NCBI GenBank assembly: GCA_045587545.1
Contig: JAZNCN010000014.1
Span: forward strand, 1 to 22,514
DNA length: 22,514 nucleotides
Direction: 5' to 3'
Source of the DNA: Caccoplasma_A sp045587545
GTDB taxonomy: Bacteria; Bacteroidota; Bacteroidia; Bacteroidales; G3-4614
Shown: piece by piece, positions 1 to 7,614 of the stretch
Numbering within the stretch: the stretch's first letter is position 1
Layout: every line of letters starts with the position of its first letter
Notes under the pieces: model-generated
Told to the model about the DNA's origin: nothing
Databases searched by the model: none
Seen by the model: the letters and a program-made list of their open reading frames with translations, nothing else
Translations under genes and position numbers: made by a program

Positions 1-1010
1 CTGCTTGGTGTAATATTGAGTTTAGTAGTTACGAAGCTAATCCTTTATATTATGCCAATAAACTATATTTAAACAATGAATTAGTAACAGATTTGGTTAT
101 ACCCGAAAGTATAACAGCTATAAAAAATTATGCTTTCTATAGGTGTTCTGGGTTAACATCAATTACAATCCCTAATCGTGTTACTTCTATTGGAAGTGGG
201 GCTTTCTCAGGTTGTTCCGGGTTAACTTCAATAACTATCCCTAATAGTGTTACTTCTATTGGAGAATCGGCTTTCAATAGTTGTTCAGGGTTAACTTCAA
301 TTACTATACCTAATAGTGTTACTTCTATTGGAGGAAGTGCTTTCTATGGTTGTTCAGGGTTAACTTCGGTTACTATCCCTAATAGTGTTACTTCTATTGG
401 AGATTATACTTTCTATGGTTGTTCAAAGTTAACTTCTATAACTATCCCTAATAGTGTTACATCTATTGGAGAATGGGCTTTCAGAGGTTGTTACAAGTTA
501 ACATCTATAACTATACCCAATAGTGTTACTTCTATTGGAGGAAGTGCTTTCTATGGTTGTTCAGGGTTAACCTCGGTTACTATTGGTAGCGGAGTTAGTG
601 AAATAGGAGAATATGCTTTTTATAACTGTTATAAATTAAATAGTATCTATTCTTTAGCAGAATATCCGCCTTTTATATACTCTAACACATTTAACGAGGT
701 AGATAAAACAATTCCTGTATATATTCCAAAAGGAACAAAAGAGGATTATTACTTTGACTGGATTTATTTTACCAATTTTATAGAGAGCGATTTTACAAGT
801 ATAGAGGATAGTAATATTTCTGCAACAGAGATAAAGGTTATTGCAGGTAATGGTATTGATATTTGCAATTACTATGGCAAGTTGCAAGTTATCAACCTTG
901 CAGGGCAAGTTATTAAAGATACCTATGTTAATGGCTCGGTTCAAATTACATTACCTAAAGGTGTATATATTGTTGTAACCGATAACAGCTCTCAAAAGGT
1001 AGTTCTTTAG
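1..1010 (+). CDS. BspA-like leucine-rich repeat protein, 5'-truncated, with C-terminal sorting-type domain
   Basis: The reading frame is open from base 3, so the gene starts before the window and no start codon is assigned. It encodes at least seven exact 23-residue LRR_5/BspA-type repeats of the form LTSITIPNSVTSIG..AF.GC, with a degenerate copy before them. A spacer follows (NxYKLNSIYSLAEYPP and onward, typical of the last BspA repeat). The last 60 or so residues, ending KGVYIVVTDNSSQKVVL, resemble the T9SS type A sorting domain (GQVI... LPKGVYIV). The family is known as secreted or surface-anchored proteins in Bacteroidales, some of which bind host proteins; the ligand of this one cannot be told. 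A terminator follows 58 bp downstream. The family call is solid; export by T9SS is inferred from the C-terminus only. Confidence 0.9.
   Translation, partial: AWCNIEFSSYEANPLYYANKLYLNNELVTDLVIPESITAIKNYAFYRCSGLTSITIPNRVTSIGSGAFSGCSGLTSITIPNSVTSIGESAFNSCSGLTSITIPNSVTSIGGSAFYGCSGLTSVTIPNSVTSIGDYTFYGCSKLTSITIPNSVTSIGEWAFRGCYKLTSITIPNSVTSIGGSAFYGCSGLTSVTIGSGVSEIGEYAFYNCYKLNSIYSLAEYPPFIYSNTFNEVDKTIPVYIPKGTKEDYYFDWIYFTNFIESDFTSIEDSNISATEIKVIAGNGIDICNYYGKLQVINLAGQVIKDTYVNGSVQITLPKGVYIVVTDNSSQKVVL
153..635 (+). repeat. Seven in-frame 69-bp LRR-coding tandem units
   Basis: Units begin at 153, 222, 291, 360, 429, 498 and 567, each starting TTAAC or TTAACA and encoding 23 residues. Bases 312-364 and 519-571 are identical over 53 bp, exactly three units apart, with a single mismatch on each side. 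This suggests recent duplication or gene conversion within the array. Confidence 0.93.
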
Positions 1011-1067
1011 GATAAGTTGTTAGTTTTTAGTTGTACGGTGCTACCCACGCACCTTAGTTGTTAGTTT

Positions 1068-1108
1068 AAACGGAGTTGCTCTTTAAGTGTGCAACTCCGT
1101 TTCTCTTT
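1068..1108 (+). terminator. Rho-independent terminator of the BspA-like gene
   Basis: A perfect 12-bp stem pairs 1068-1079 (AAACGGAGTTGC) with 1091-1102, with an 11-nt loop, followed by a pyrimidine-rich CTCTTTT. The U-rich tail lies on the plus strand only, so it serves the BspA-like gene rather than trmD. Confidence 0.7.
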
Positions 1109-1116
1109 TACGAGTA

Positions 1117-1136
1117 ATTAGTCCAATTGGGCTAAT
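1117..1136. other. Short hairpin just beyond the trmD stop
   Basis: ATTAGTCC (1117-1124) pairs with GGGCTAAT (1129-1136) through seven Watson-Crick pairs and one G-U, with loop AATT. It lies 22 bp past the trmD stop. Neither strand has a good U-tract, so it may only protect or weakly terminate the trmD transcript. Confidence 0.35.
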
Positions 1137-1157
1137 AATACTAATTGCTGATAGCTT

Positions 1158-1838
1158 TTACTCTTGATACAAATCGGGGCGAAGTCTTTTTGTTCGTTCA
1201 ACAGATTGTTCGTGTTGCCACTCCTCGATTTTTCGTTGATGTCCGGATAATAGAATCTCAGGCACTCTCCAACCCTTATATTCGGCAGGGCGAGTATAAA
1301 CAGGAGGCGCTAATAAGTTATCTTGGAAAGAGTCGGAGAGGGCAGACTGTTCATCGCCGATTGCTCCGGGAATAAGGCGTACTACAGAATCACATATAAC
1401 AGCTGCTGCAAGTTCTCCTCCTGTAAGTACATAATCACCTATTGAAATCTCTTTTGTAATAAGATGCTCTCTGATACGATAGTCAATACCTTTATAGTGA
1501 CCACACAAAATAATCAGGTTCTCAGCCATTGACAAACTATTTGCCATAGGCTGATTAAACATCTCTCCATCAGGCGAGGTATATATTATTTCATCATATT
1601 TACGTTTCTCTTTTAATGCAGAGATAGCTCTGTCGATAGGTTCAATTTGCATAACCATTCCTGCTGCGCCACCATAAGGATAATCATCAACACGTCTGTG
1701 TCGTTGGTCAAGTGAATAGTCTCTTAAATCATGAACATCTATTTCAACCAATCCTTTATCCTTAGCTCGCTTAATGATAGAATGATTTAATGGGCTATCA
1801 AGTAATTCGGGTAATACTGTTATTATATCAATATGCAT
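1158..1838 (-). CDS. trmD: tRNA (guanine-37-N1)-methyltransferase TrmD
   Basis: The 226-residue product is a normal length for TrmD, the SPOUT-class enzyme that puts m1G at position 37 of tRNAs with a G36, using S-adenosylmethionine, and so prevents +1 frameshifting. Visible hallmarks are the N-terminal IDIITVLPELL, the PYGGAAGMVMQIEPI stretch, the trefoil-knot segment LCGHYKGIDYRIREHL, and EISIGDYVLTGGELAA leading to a conserved DSF near residue 172. The C-terminal half carries the substrate-binding P-E-Y-GW-VPEILLSGHH/QRKIEEW motif. It stands alone on the minus strand, without the rpsP-rimM-rplS partners seen in many other bacteria. Its promoter is proposed at 1890-1922, giving a leader of about 45 nt. 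Identification is essentially certain. Confidence 0.97.
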   Translation of the reverse strand: MHIDIITVLPELLDSPLNHSIIKRAKDKGLVEIDVHDLRDYSLDQRHRRVDDYPYGGAAGMVMQIEPIDRAISALKEKRKYDEIIYTSPDGEMFNQPMANSLSMAENLIILCGHYKGIDYRIREHLITKEISIGDYVLTGGELAAAVICDSVVRLIPGAIGDEQSALSDSFQDNLLAPPVYTRPAEYKGWRVPEILLSGHQRKIEEWQHEQSVERTKRLRPDLYQE

Positions 1839-1889
1839 AACTGTAACTTATATTTTTCACAGCGAGTACACTATATCTTCGCATTCACT

Positions 1890-1922
1890 GCAAAGATAGT
1901 GCAAACCGAGAGCAGAGTCAAA
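1890..1922 (-). promoter_or_regulatory. Probable trmD promoter (Bacteroides -33/-7 type)
   Basis: Read on the minus strand this is TTTG (1919-1922), 20 bases, then TATCTTTGC (1890-1898), a full match to the TTTG-N19-21-TAnnTTTGC signature of the Bacteroidota primary sigma factor. It lies 52 bp upstream of the trmD ATG, on the right strand, inside the palindromic repeat. Confidence 0.6.
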
Positions 1923-1926
1923 CTTG

Positions 1927-1959
1927 TTTGAACTATGCCGAAGTGCCGCCTATTTTCGC
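1927..1959 (+). promoter_or_regulatory. Mirror-image promoter-like sequence facing the OmpA-family gene
   Basis: TTTG (1927-1930), 20 bases, then TATTTTCGC (1951-1959), one base off the TAnnTTTGC consensus. It points toward the OmpA-family gene but would give a leader of more than 300 nt running through the 83-bp repeats, so its use is doubtful. Confidence 0.3.
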
Positions 1960-1975
1960 AGAAGTTTATCCAGGG

Positions 1976-2141
1976 CAAAGATACGAATAAGTGAGCGAAA
2001 TAATATCAAGTTTACTTGAATATTTCACAGCGAGCGAAAGTATTTTCGGGGTTTACCCCAAAGATACGAATAAGTGAGCGAAATAATATCAAGTTTACTT
2101 GGATATTTCACAGCGAGCGAAAGTATTTTCGGGGTTTACCC
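1976..2141. repeat. 83-bp direct tandem repeat, two copies
   Basis: Copies 1976-2058 and 2059-2141 differ at one base (A at 2019, G at 2102). Each contains a hairpin (1997-2011 with 2014-2026 in copy 1, loop TT) and a small GGGGT-TT-ACCCC hairpin (2048-2059). CAAAGATACG and AAAGTATTTTCG recall the arms of the neighbouring palindrome, and TTCACAGCGAG recurs at 1856, 2024 and 2107, so these are probably members of one repeat family. The rest of the spacer (2142-2285) is AT-rich and shows no promoter I can define. Confidence 0.9.
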
Positions 2142-2285
2142 CAAATACTAACTTTTTATTACATCGCACATAAATATTTATTATGTATAAATGATTTGAA
2201 ATATTGACAAATTTAAATTTAATAACATTAAACCAAATTTAGAAGTTATGTGTTTTAGTTAATGTCAAACCAAATAGGTATAAAA

Positions 2286-3479
2286 ATGAAACTAAAACAT
2301 TTAACTTTAGCATTAATAGCTGTAGTGTGTGCTATCTCTGTACCATATAATAGTAACGCGCAAGCTGTTGAAGAGGAGATTGTTGTTATGGACTTTGTTC
2401 CTGCAGGTAAAACATATTATTACTCTCCTCAACCTCGTGATAATTGGTTTATGTCAATGGGTGCAGGGGTGCAAACACTTTTTGCCGAACACAAAGGTAA
2501 TTCTCAATTTGCACTATCTCTAACTGTTGATTTTGGTAAATGGTTTAATCCTAACTGGGGATTAAGATTGTCTGCAACAGGGGGTGAATTAAAATTACAA
2601 TATCCCGAAGTAGGAAATTTCCTATATTATAAAAATGTATCGTTAGCTGCTGATTTTATGTGGAATATGACTAATACTATTGGCGGATATGATCCTTACA
2701 GAATTGTCTCTGTTATTCCATATGTGGGATTTGCAAGTAATTATGCATTTCGCAATCCGTTAGGCAAAACTTTGAGTTTCGGCATCTCAACAGGTATGAG
2801 ATTTAATATTCGCTTATGTCAATATGCCGACTTTTTTGTTGAGGGTAAAGTTAATATCCTATCGGACAATTACAATGGAACTATCAGAAGCAAAAGAGCC
2901 GAAGCATCAATGGCTATCTTAGGAGGTATTTCATTTAACTTTGGTGGCAAGAAATTTGGTTCATATAATCCTGTAAGCGAACTATTTGCCCGTGAAGCAC
3001 TAAATGCTCGTATTAATGAAATGCGCCAAGAGGAGAACGATGCATTAAATGAAAACAAAGATTTACATAATGAGGTTGCCTCTTTAAAGAAACAGCTTGC
3101 AGAGAAACCTAAAGTTATTGTTGAAAAAGAGTCAACATGCAATACTCAATTAACTTCAGCTGTCCGTTTTACTATAAATAGTAGCAATGTAACAGACGAA
3201 GAGATGATAAACATATATAACATTGCTCAATGGCTGAATGAAAATCCTGATTGCTGTATAAATGTGATAGGATACGCCGACAAAAAAACAGGTTCAGAAA
3301 AATATAACAAAAAATTAAGCGAACAGCGAGCTAATAAAGTTATAAATATTCTTGTCAATAATTATAAAATAGATAAGTCTCGTTTGAAACTTATAGCAAA
3401 CGGAAGCGATTCACAACCATACCCCGATAACAATAATTGGAACAGAGTAGTTGTTTTCAAAAGTTCAGAAACAAAATAA
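2286..3479 (+). CDS. OmpA-family outer membrane protein
   Basis: The start chosen is ATG 2286, giving 397 residues and a clean signal peptide, MKLKHLTLALIAVVCAIS...NAQA, cleaved near residue 27. An upstream in-frame ATG at 2262 would add eight polar residues before it. Residues about 50-220 look like an outer-membrane beta-barrel (alternating aromatic and hydrophobic strands, GISFNFG at the end). Residues 232-280 are a charged heptad-like coiled coil. Residues 293-391 form an OmpA-C peptidoglycan-binding domain, with GYAD (Asp332), TGSEKYN, LSEQRA (Arg348) and NRVVVF. The family anchors the outer membrane to the cell wall. The gene is monocistronic, closed by the terminator at 3511. Close relatives are abundant surface proteins in Bacteroidales; this one's specific role is unknown. 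Confidence 0.9.
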   Translation: MKLKHLTLALIAVVCAISVPYNSNAQAVEEEIVVMDFVPAGKTYYYSPQPRDNWFMSMGAGVQTLFAEHKGNSQFALSLTVDFGKWFNPNWGLRLSATGGELKLQYPEVGNFLYYKNVSLAADFMWNMTNTIGGYDPYRIVSVIPYVGFASNYAFRNPLGKTLSFGISTGMRFNIRLCQYADFFVEGKVNILSDNYNGTIRSKRAEASMAILGGISFNFGGKKFGSYNPVSELFAREALNARINEMRQEENDALNENKDLHNEVASLKKQLAEKPKVIVEKESTCNTQLTSAVRFTINSSNVTDEEMINIYNIAQWLNENPDCCINVIGYADKKTGSEKYNKKLSEQRANKVINILVNNYKIDKSRLKLIANGSDSQPYPDNNNWNRVVVFKSSETK

Positions 3480-3510
3480 TAGATTATCTAATTATACCAT
3501 TAATCAAAAA

Positions 3511-3548
3511 AAAGAATCTCAAAGTTTCAGACTTTGAGGTTCTTTTTA
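3511..3548 (+). terminator. Terminator of the OmpA-family gene
   Basis: A 12-bp stem pairs GAATCTCAAAGT (3514-3525) with ACTTTGAGGTTC (3531-3542), including one T-G wobble, with loop TTCAG and then TTTTTATTTTT. This is a classic intrinsic terminator. Confidence 0.85.
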
Positions 3549-3564
3549 TTTTTAGTAATATTGC
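3533..3564 (+). promoter_or_regulatory. Probable promoter of the MBL-yjbQ genes, nested in the preceding terminator
   Basis: TTTG (3533-3536), 19 bases, then TAATATTGC (3556-3564), one mismatch from TAnnTTTGC. The -33 element sits inside the 3' arm of the OmpA terminator. The predicted start would lie around 3571, about 12 nt before the ATG at 3583. Confidence 0.45.
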
Positions 3565-3582
3565 ATAAATATTATTATTGAA

Positions 3583-4389
3583 ATGAGTATAAAAGTTACA
3601 ACATTAGTTGAGAATTGCGTTAAGGGCAGAGGAGTTAAAGGAGAGCATGGTTTATCATTGCTTTTTGAAACAGATGATAAAGTTTTGCTTTTTGACACTG
3701 GAGCGAGTGATTTATTTTTACATAATGCAAAGCTATTAGACAAGAGGATTGAAGATGTTGATTATTTGATACTTTCACATGGGCATAGCGACCATACAGG
3801 AGGGTTAAAAGCATTCTTAGAGTTAAATTCAAAAGCTAAAGTTATATGTAAAAAATCAATTCTGACACCTAAATTTAGAGGGAACAGAGAAAACGGTATT
3901 ACCAATATTGATATTCTTGACATTTCTCGTTTCGTATTTATTGATGATTTTTATAAAATCACGAACGACATATATATTCTTCCGGACATTGAAATAAGGA
4001 ATATAAATGATACTCATTTCTCAAACTTTGAATTACTTACAAAGGAGGGTAGGATAGCAGATATTTTTGACGACGAATTAGCAATTGTTATTGTTAATAA
4101 TAATGGAATATCAATATTCAGTGCATGTTCGCATAGGGGTATTACAAATATAATATCATCTGTAAGAGAACACATTCCTACTCAAAAAATCAACTATTTA
4201 ATTGGAGGGTTTCATCTTGCTGAATCAACTATTAATGATACTCTATTTATCTCTGATTATTTAAAAAAAGATATGCCCACCCATATTGGGGTTTGCCACT
4301 GTACCGGAATTGAAAATTATTCAATATTATCTAATGAACTTGGCAAGAATGTTTTTTATAACTATTGTGGAACAGAAATTATATTATAA
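3583..4389 (+). CDS. MBL-fold metallohydrolase of the COG1237 (dihydropteroate-synthase-like) type
   Basis: The protein has 268 residues. It carries the metallo-beta-lactamase metal site SHGHSDHTGG (His66, His68, Asp70, His71), the strand LLFDTG (37-40), a later FSACSHRGITN, and GGFHLAE. The C-terminal CHCTGIENY segment and N-terminal EHGLS are characteristic of the subgroup that includes archaeal methanopterin-biosynthesis MptA-like/beta-ribofuranosylaminobenzene-linked enzymes (COG1237). In bacteria the substrate of this subgroup is generally not established, so I call only a zinc-dependent hydrolase. No signal peptide is seen, so it should be cytoplasmic. yjbQ starts 2 bp after its stop, implying co-transcription and translational coupling. 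Confidence 0.88.
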   Translation: MSIKVTTLVENCVKGRGVKGEHGLSLLFETDDKVLLFDTGASDLFLHNAKLLDKRIEDVDYLILSHGHSDHTGGLKAFLELNSKAKVICKKSILTPKFRGNRENGITNIDILDISRFVFIDDFYKITNDIYILPDIEIRNINDTHFSNFELLTKEGRIADIFDDELAIVIVNNNGISIFSACSHRGITNIISSVREHIPTQKINYLIGGFHLAESTINDTLFISDYLKKDMPTHIGVCHCTGIENYSILSNELGKNVFYNYCGTEIIL

Positions 4390-4391
4390 AT

Positions 4392-4805
4392 ATGGTTTTT
4401 CAAACAGAATTTAAATTAAAAGTGCGTAACAGAGGTTGTCATCTGATAACTGATGAGGTGATGAATAATTTACCTACATTACCCAAATGTGGAATTTTAC
4501 ACCTATTCATTAAGCACACATCGGCTGCTATTACAATTAATGAGAATGCAGACCCTGATGTAAGACACGATTTGGCAGCAATTCTCGATAATATAATAAA
4601 AGAGCGTCAACCATATTACTACCATACTTTAGAAGGCGACGACGATATGCCAGCACATGCAAAAGCATCAATTATAGGATACTCTTTATCTATTCCTATT
4701 ACCAATGGTAAATTGAATATGGGTATTTGGCAAGGAATATATCTGTGTGAATTTCGTAATAGAGCATCACAACGAACTCTTATGGCAACAATTATAAGAG
4801 AATAG
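4392..4805 (+). CDS. yjbQ: YjbQ/UPF0047 family protein (secondary thiamine-phosphate synthase family)
   Basis: The start is placed at ATG 4392, giving 137 residues, the family's usual length; a longer frame from TTG 4365 would run into the upstream gene. Family signatures are clear: HTSAAITINENADPDVRHDL (42-61), YYHTLEGDDDMPAHAK (76-91), IPITNGKLNMGIWQGIYLCEF (101-121) and a C-terminal RTLMATI. The conserved His, Glu and Asp residues form the family's putative metal or active site. E. coli YjbQ shows weak thiamine-phosphate synthase activity, hence the database name; the physiological role remains unsettled. It follows the MBL gene after 2 bp. Confidence 0.93.
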   Translation: MVFQTEFKLKVRNRGCHLITDEVMNNLPTLPKCGILHLFIKHTSAAITINENADPDVRHDLAAILDNIIKERQPYYYHTLEGDDDMPAHAKASIIGYSLSIPITNGKLNMGIWQGIYLCEFRNRASQRTLMATIIRE

Positions 4806-4814
4806 AAGAGATAT

Positions 4815-4823
4815 TAATTTTGC
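4815..4823 (+). promoter_or_regulatory. -7 promoter element before the thioesterase gene
   Basis: TAATTTTGC is an exact TAnnTTTGC match, 50 bp upstream of the ATG at 4874. No TTTG is seen at the expected -33 distance, so this is a half-supported promoter that could drive the thioesterase and protease genes separately from yjbQ. Confidence 0.35.
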
Positions 4824-4873
4824 CTCTTAAAATAAGATTATTAATTTAGCATAAATTTTAAATAACAAATAAG

Positions 4874-5371
4874 ATGAAAAAATTAACAAATCCTTGGTTG
4901 AATATTCCCGGATATTTCTGTTTTGGTTGCGCACCCGAAAATAAGGCAGGAGTAAGAATGAGTTTTTACTCTGATGGTGACGAAGTAATATCTATTTGGA
5001 AACCGGAACAACAATTTCAAGGTTGGTTAGATACTCTACACGGAGGTATTCAGGCTGTAATGCTTGACGAAATATGTGCCTGGGTAATTATGCGAAACAG
5101 CAAAACAACAGGTGTTACATCAAAAATGGAGACAAGATATTTAAAACCCATTTCAACAAAAGAGCCATACTTAATGATAAAAGCTCGCGAAGTTGAACGT
5201 AGGAGGAACCTTGTAACCATTGATGCCGAAATATACAATCCGGCAGGAGATGTTTGTTCAAAAGCCACCTGTTTGTATTTTACATTTCCTCCTAAAGATG
5301 CACTCGTTGAGTATGTTCCGGAAGAGGGAGAAGAGGTAACTCTTGAAGAGGTAATAAACTCAATAAAATAA
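4874..5371 (+). CDS. PaaI-family hotdog-fold thioesterase
   Basis: The 165-residue protein shows the hotdog thioesterase core: LHGGIQAVMLDE (HGG at 56-58, acidic Asp65-Glu66 on the hot-dog helix), then a ...TSKMETRYLKPI strand pair and a final CSKATCLYFTF strand. The short N-terminal CFGC (16-19) is common in this PaaI/UPF0152-like subgroup. Such enzymes hydrolyse acyl-CoA thioesters in the cytoplasm; the acyl group cannot be predicted. The acidic C-terminal tail (EEGEEVTLEEV) is an extension after the fold. The protease gene begins 15 bp downstream, so the two are probably co-transcribed, although no functional link is evident. Confidence 0.88.
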   Translation: MKKLTNPWLNIPGYFCFGCAPENKAGVRMSFYSDGDEVISIWKPEQQFQGWLDTLHGGIQAVMLDEICAWVIMRNSKTTGVTSKMETRYLKPISTKEPYLMIKAREVERRRNLVTIDAEIYNPAGDVCSKATCLYFTFPPKDALVEYVPEEGEEVTLEEVINSIK

Positions 5372-5386
5372 AGATATATCAAATTG

Positions 5387-7516
5387 ATGAAGAAGTATAT
5401 AATATTCTCTATCACATCACTTATATTTTGCATATTTGCATATGCAGGAGAGATTTCTGTATATACAAAAAGTATAGTAAAATCAAGTGTACATAAGAAC
5501 ATTTTAAAAAACACAAACGAAAATAATAGTGAGAAGTTTATTCCATGCTATATAGATTTTTCATCACTTACGGCATTATCTCATATTGAAAATTTAGGAA
5601 TTAATGTAAATAATATAAACGGTAGTATTGTAACAGCAAATATTCCTTTATCAATAATTGATACATTATCAAATATAGAAGGTATTGATTTTATTGAAGC
5701 TGGAACTCCAATATTCAAAAATTTAGATGTTGTTCGTACTGAAACAGGTGTTACTTCAGTACATGAGGGTATAGAGTTACCTTCAGGATACACAGGTAAA
5801 GATGTTATTGTTGGTATTATAGATCAAGGGATACAATTGGACCATATAAACTTCTACGATAAAGAAGGAAATTTAAGAATTAAACGATTATGGATACAAA
5901 CCGATACTATTGGAAGAGCACCTGATGGCTTTGATTACGGCAGTGAATATACTACACAACAAGAGATTGAATCAATAAAATATGATGTAATTAATGGAAC
6001 ACACGGTATTCATGTTGCCGGTATAGCAGCAGGAGGATATAAAGGTTGTGACTATTATGGAGTTGCAACTGAATCTGATATAGTATTCGTTTCGTACGAT
6101 GGTTACACAACAAGCATCTCAGATGCTATATCGTATATATACGATTATGCAAAGGACGAAGGAAAACCTGCTGTTATAAATATTAGTATTGGAGGATTTA
6201 TGGGTCCTCGCGACGGAACATCAACATTTGATGTTCTGGCTGATGAATTACAAGATAACGGTTTGCTATTAGTTGGTGCAGCCGGTAATAATGGAACAGT
6301 TGAGAGTCATGTATCAAAAACTCTTACATCAGGTAGCGACAAACTCAAAACATTTATGCCGTGTTCATACACATTATCAAACATTGATTATGTTGAAATA
6401 TATGGCAACTCTAATACAAATCTAAATGTAAATCTCACACTATATAATAAACAAAACAACACCTCTGTTAGTAAATCGTCAACACTATATACAATGTTTG
6501 GTAATAGTGTAGCATTTACAGTTAATGAGGGCATTGTGGGAACAATTGAGATGTACTGCGAAAAGATGCCATACACAAATAAGCCACACGTACTTATAGT
6601 AAAATCATTAACACAACAATCTGACAACTATGCAATTGGTATAGAAATATCAAGCACGAAAGATAATACAATTCATGCATGGACATATAAAGATGTATTT
6701 AAAAATTACGAAATTGAGGGTTATACAAATGGAGATACCTATTATGCTATAAGCGAAGTAGGAGGGACAGGTAACCGAATAATAACAGTAGGTTCATATG
6801 CATTAAAAAATATCTTGGGAGGTGAAGTAGGGGAGATAAGCACACTTTCAAGCAAAGGACCTACAGTAGATGGGAGGCAAAAACCCGATGTTGCAGCACC
6901 CGGAGATGGAGTAATATCGTCATACTCAAATTCTCCCAACATTGCTTATAGTAGTTTTTATAAACCTTACTTAGATTTAGGCACAACCGTAACTATTGAC
7001 AACGAAACATATTATTATGGAGCTATGGCAGGTACATCAATGGCTGCTCCAATGGTAACAGGAACAATAGCCACATGGTTACAAGCACGCCCAACCTTAT
7101 CGCCTGAAGAGGTAAAAGAGATTATAAAAAAGACAGCCCGCACCGATGAATTTACAGGAGATATAGTTCAATACGGCAACACATGGGGATATGGCAAAAT
7201 TGATGCATGGGCAGGTCTTAAAGAGTGTTTTGAACTCAATTCAATTGACGGAGTAGAACCAATTTCAGAAAAAGCCGTATTATATAAATATTCAAATAAT
7301 AACTCATCAATAAGTTTATTATTTACAAAAGAGTGCAATAATGCAACAATATCAATATATGATATTTCAGGAAAAATAATTACAATCAATTCTTACATGG
7401 GAATTGTGCAAGGAGAAGAGAAAAATATCAACCTAAACAGCTTTAGCTCTGGTATTTACATTATCAAGATAAAATCTGATAATATAAATGAAATATTTAA
7501 ACTCATTAAACATTAA
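5387..7516 (+). CDS. Secreted S8 (subtilisin-like) serine peptidase with C-terminal sorting domain
   Basis: The start chosen is ATG 5387 (709 residues), giving the signal peptide MKKYIIFSITSLIFCIFAYAG. Residues about 45-115 form a propeptide-like region. The catalytic triad is complete: Asp146 (VGIIDQG), His206 (THGIHVAG, with Ile where most have Thr) and Ser551 (GTSMAAPMVTG). The oxyanion Asn is 301 (GAAGNNG). About 250 residues separate Asn and Ser, longer than in simple subtilisins, so a beta-rich domain is inserted (about 310-430). The last 75 residues (ISIYDISGKII... SSGIYIIKI) match a T9SS type A sorting domain. The protein is probably exported and cell-surface or secreted, acting on extracellular protein. 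It ends the run that begins at 3583. Confidence 0.92.
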   Translation: MKKYIIFSITSLIFCIFAYAGEISVYTKSIVKSSVHKNILKNTNENNSEKFIPCYIDFSSLTALSHIENLGINVNNINGSIVTANIPLSIIDTLSNIEGIDFIEAGTPIFKNLDVVRTETGVTSVHEGIELPSGYTGKDVIVGIIDQGIQLDHINFYDKEGNLRIKRLWIQTDTIGRAPDGFDYGSEYTTQQEIESIKYDVINGTHGIHVAGIAAGGYKGCDYYGVATESDIVFVSYDGYTTSISDAISYIYDYAKDEGKPAVINISIGGFMGPRDGTSTFDVLADELQDNGLLLVGAAGNNGTVESHVSKTLTSGSDKLKTFMPCSYTLSNIDYVEIYGNSNTNLNVNLTLYNKQNNTSVSKSSTLYTMFGNSVAFTVNEGIVGTIEMYCEKMPYTNKPHVLIVKSLTQQSDNYAIGIEISSTKDNTIHAWTYKDVFKNYEIEGYTNGDTYYAISEVGGTGNRIITVGSYALKNILGGEVGEISTLSSKGPTVDGRQKPDVAAPGDGVISSYSNSPNIAYSSFYKPYLDLGTTVTIDNETYYYGAMAGTSMAAPMVTGTIATWLQARPTLSPEEVKEIIKKTARTDEFTGDIVQYGNTWGYGKIDAWAGLKECFELNSIDGVEPISEKAVLYKYSNNNSSISLLFTKECNNATISIYDISGKIITINSYMGIVQGEEKNINLNSFSSGIYIIKIKSDNINEIFKLIKH

Positions 7517-7535
7517 TTTTTTCTGAAAAATTATT

Positions 7536-7560
7536 GATAAAAATATTGCCGATTTTTATC
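7536..7560. other. AT-rich hairpin after the protease gene
   Basis: GATAAAAAT (7536-7544) pairs perfectly with ATTTTTATC (7552-7560) across a 7-nt loop. It overlaps the proposed -33 region of the following promoter. It could be a 3'-end stabiliser of the protease mRNA. Confidence 0.35.
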
Positions 7561-7577
7561 AAAATAACTAATTTTGC
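7545..7577 (+). promoter_or_regulatory. Promoter of the guaA leader or small RNA
   Basis: ATTG (7545-7548), 20 bases, then TAATTTTGC (7569-7577). The -7 element is a perfect match and the -33 has one mismatch. The predicted start falls around 7583-7586, inside the left arm of the terminator at 7580, so a transcript starting here would lack part of that stem and escape it, while read-through from the protease gene would not. Confidence 0.5.
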
Positions 7578-7579
7578 AC

Positions 7580-7614
7580 ACGAATACTTTAAAAGAGTAT
7601 TCGTAGATTTTTTT
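7580..7614 (+). terminator. Terminator of the thioesterase-protease transcript
   Basis: A perfect 9-bp stem pairs ACGAATACT (7580-7588) with AGTATTCGT (7596-7604), with a 7-nt loop and then AGA and seven T (7608-7614). Confidence 0.7.

Larger units (their letters stand above)
1886..1962. repeat. Imperfect palindromic intergenic element with outward promoter signatures
   Basis: An imperfect inverted repeat is centred on the hairpin TCAAAC-TT-GTTTGA (1918-1931). Its outer arms contain GCAAAGATA (1890-1898) and TATTTTCGC (1951-1959), near mirror images. The CAAA and TTTG of the central hairpin lie exactly 20 bases from these arms, matching the spacing of Bacteroides promoters in both directions. 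It resembles dispersed intergenic repeats that I recall from Bacteroidales genomes, but copy number cannot be tested here. Confidence 0.55.

Noticed and set aside
153..635. Regular repeats that might be taken for a CRISPR-like array
   Set aside because: The 69-bp period is in frame, has no unrelated spacers, and encodes BspA-type LRR units.
2016..2207. Short plus-strand open frame in the 83-bp repeats
   Set aside because: It arises from the tandem repeat (83 is not a multiple of three, so the copies are read in different frames) and has no coding features.
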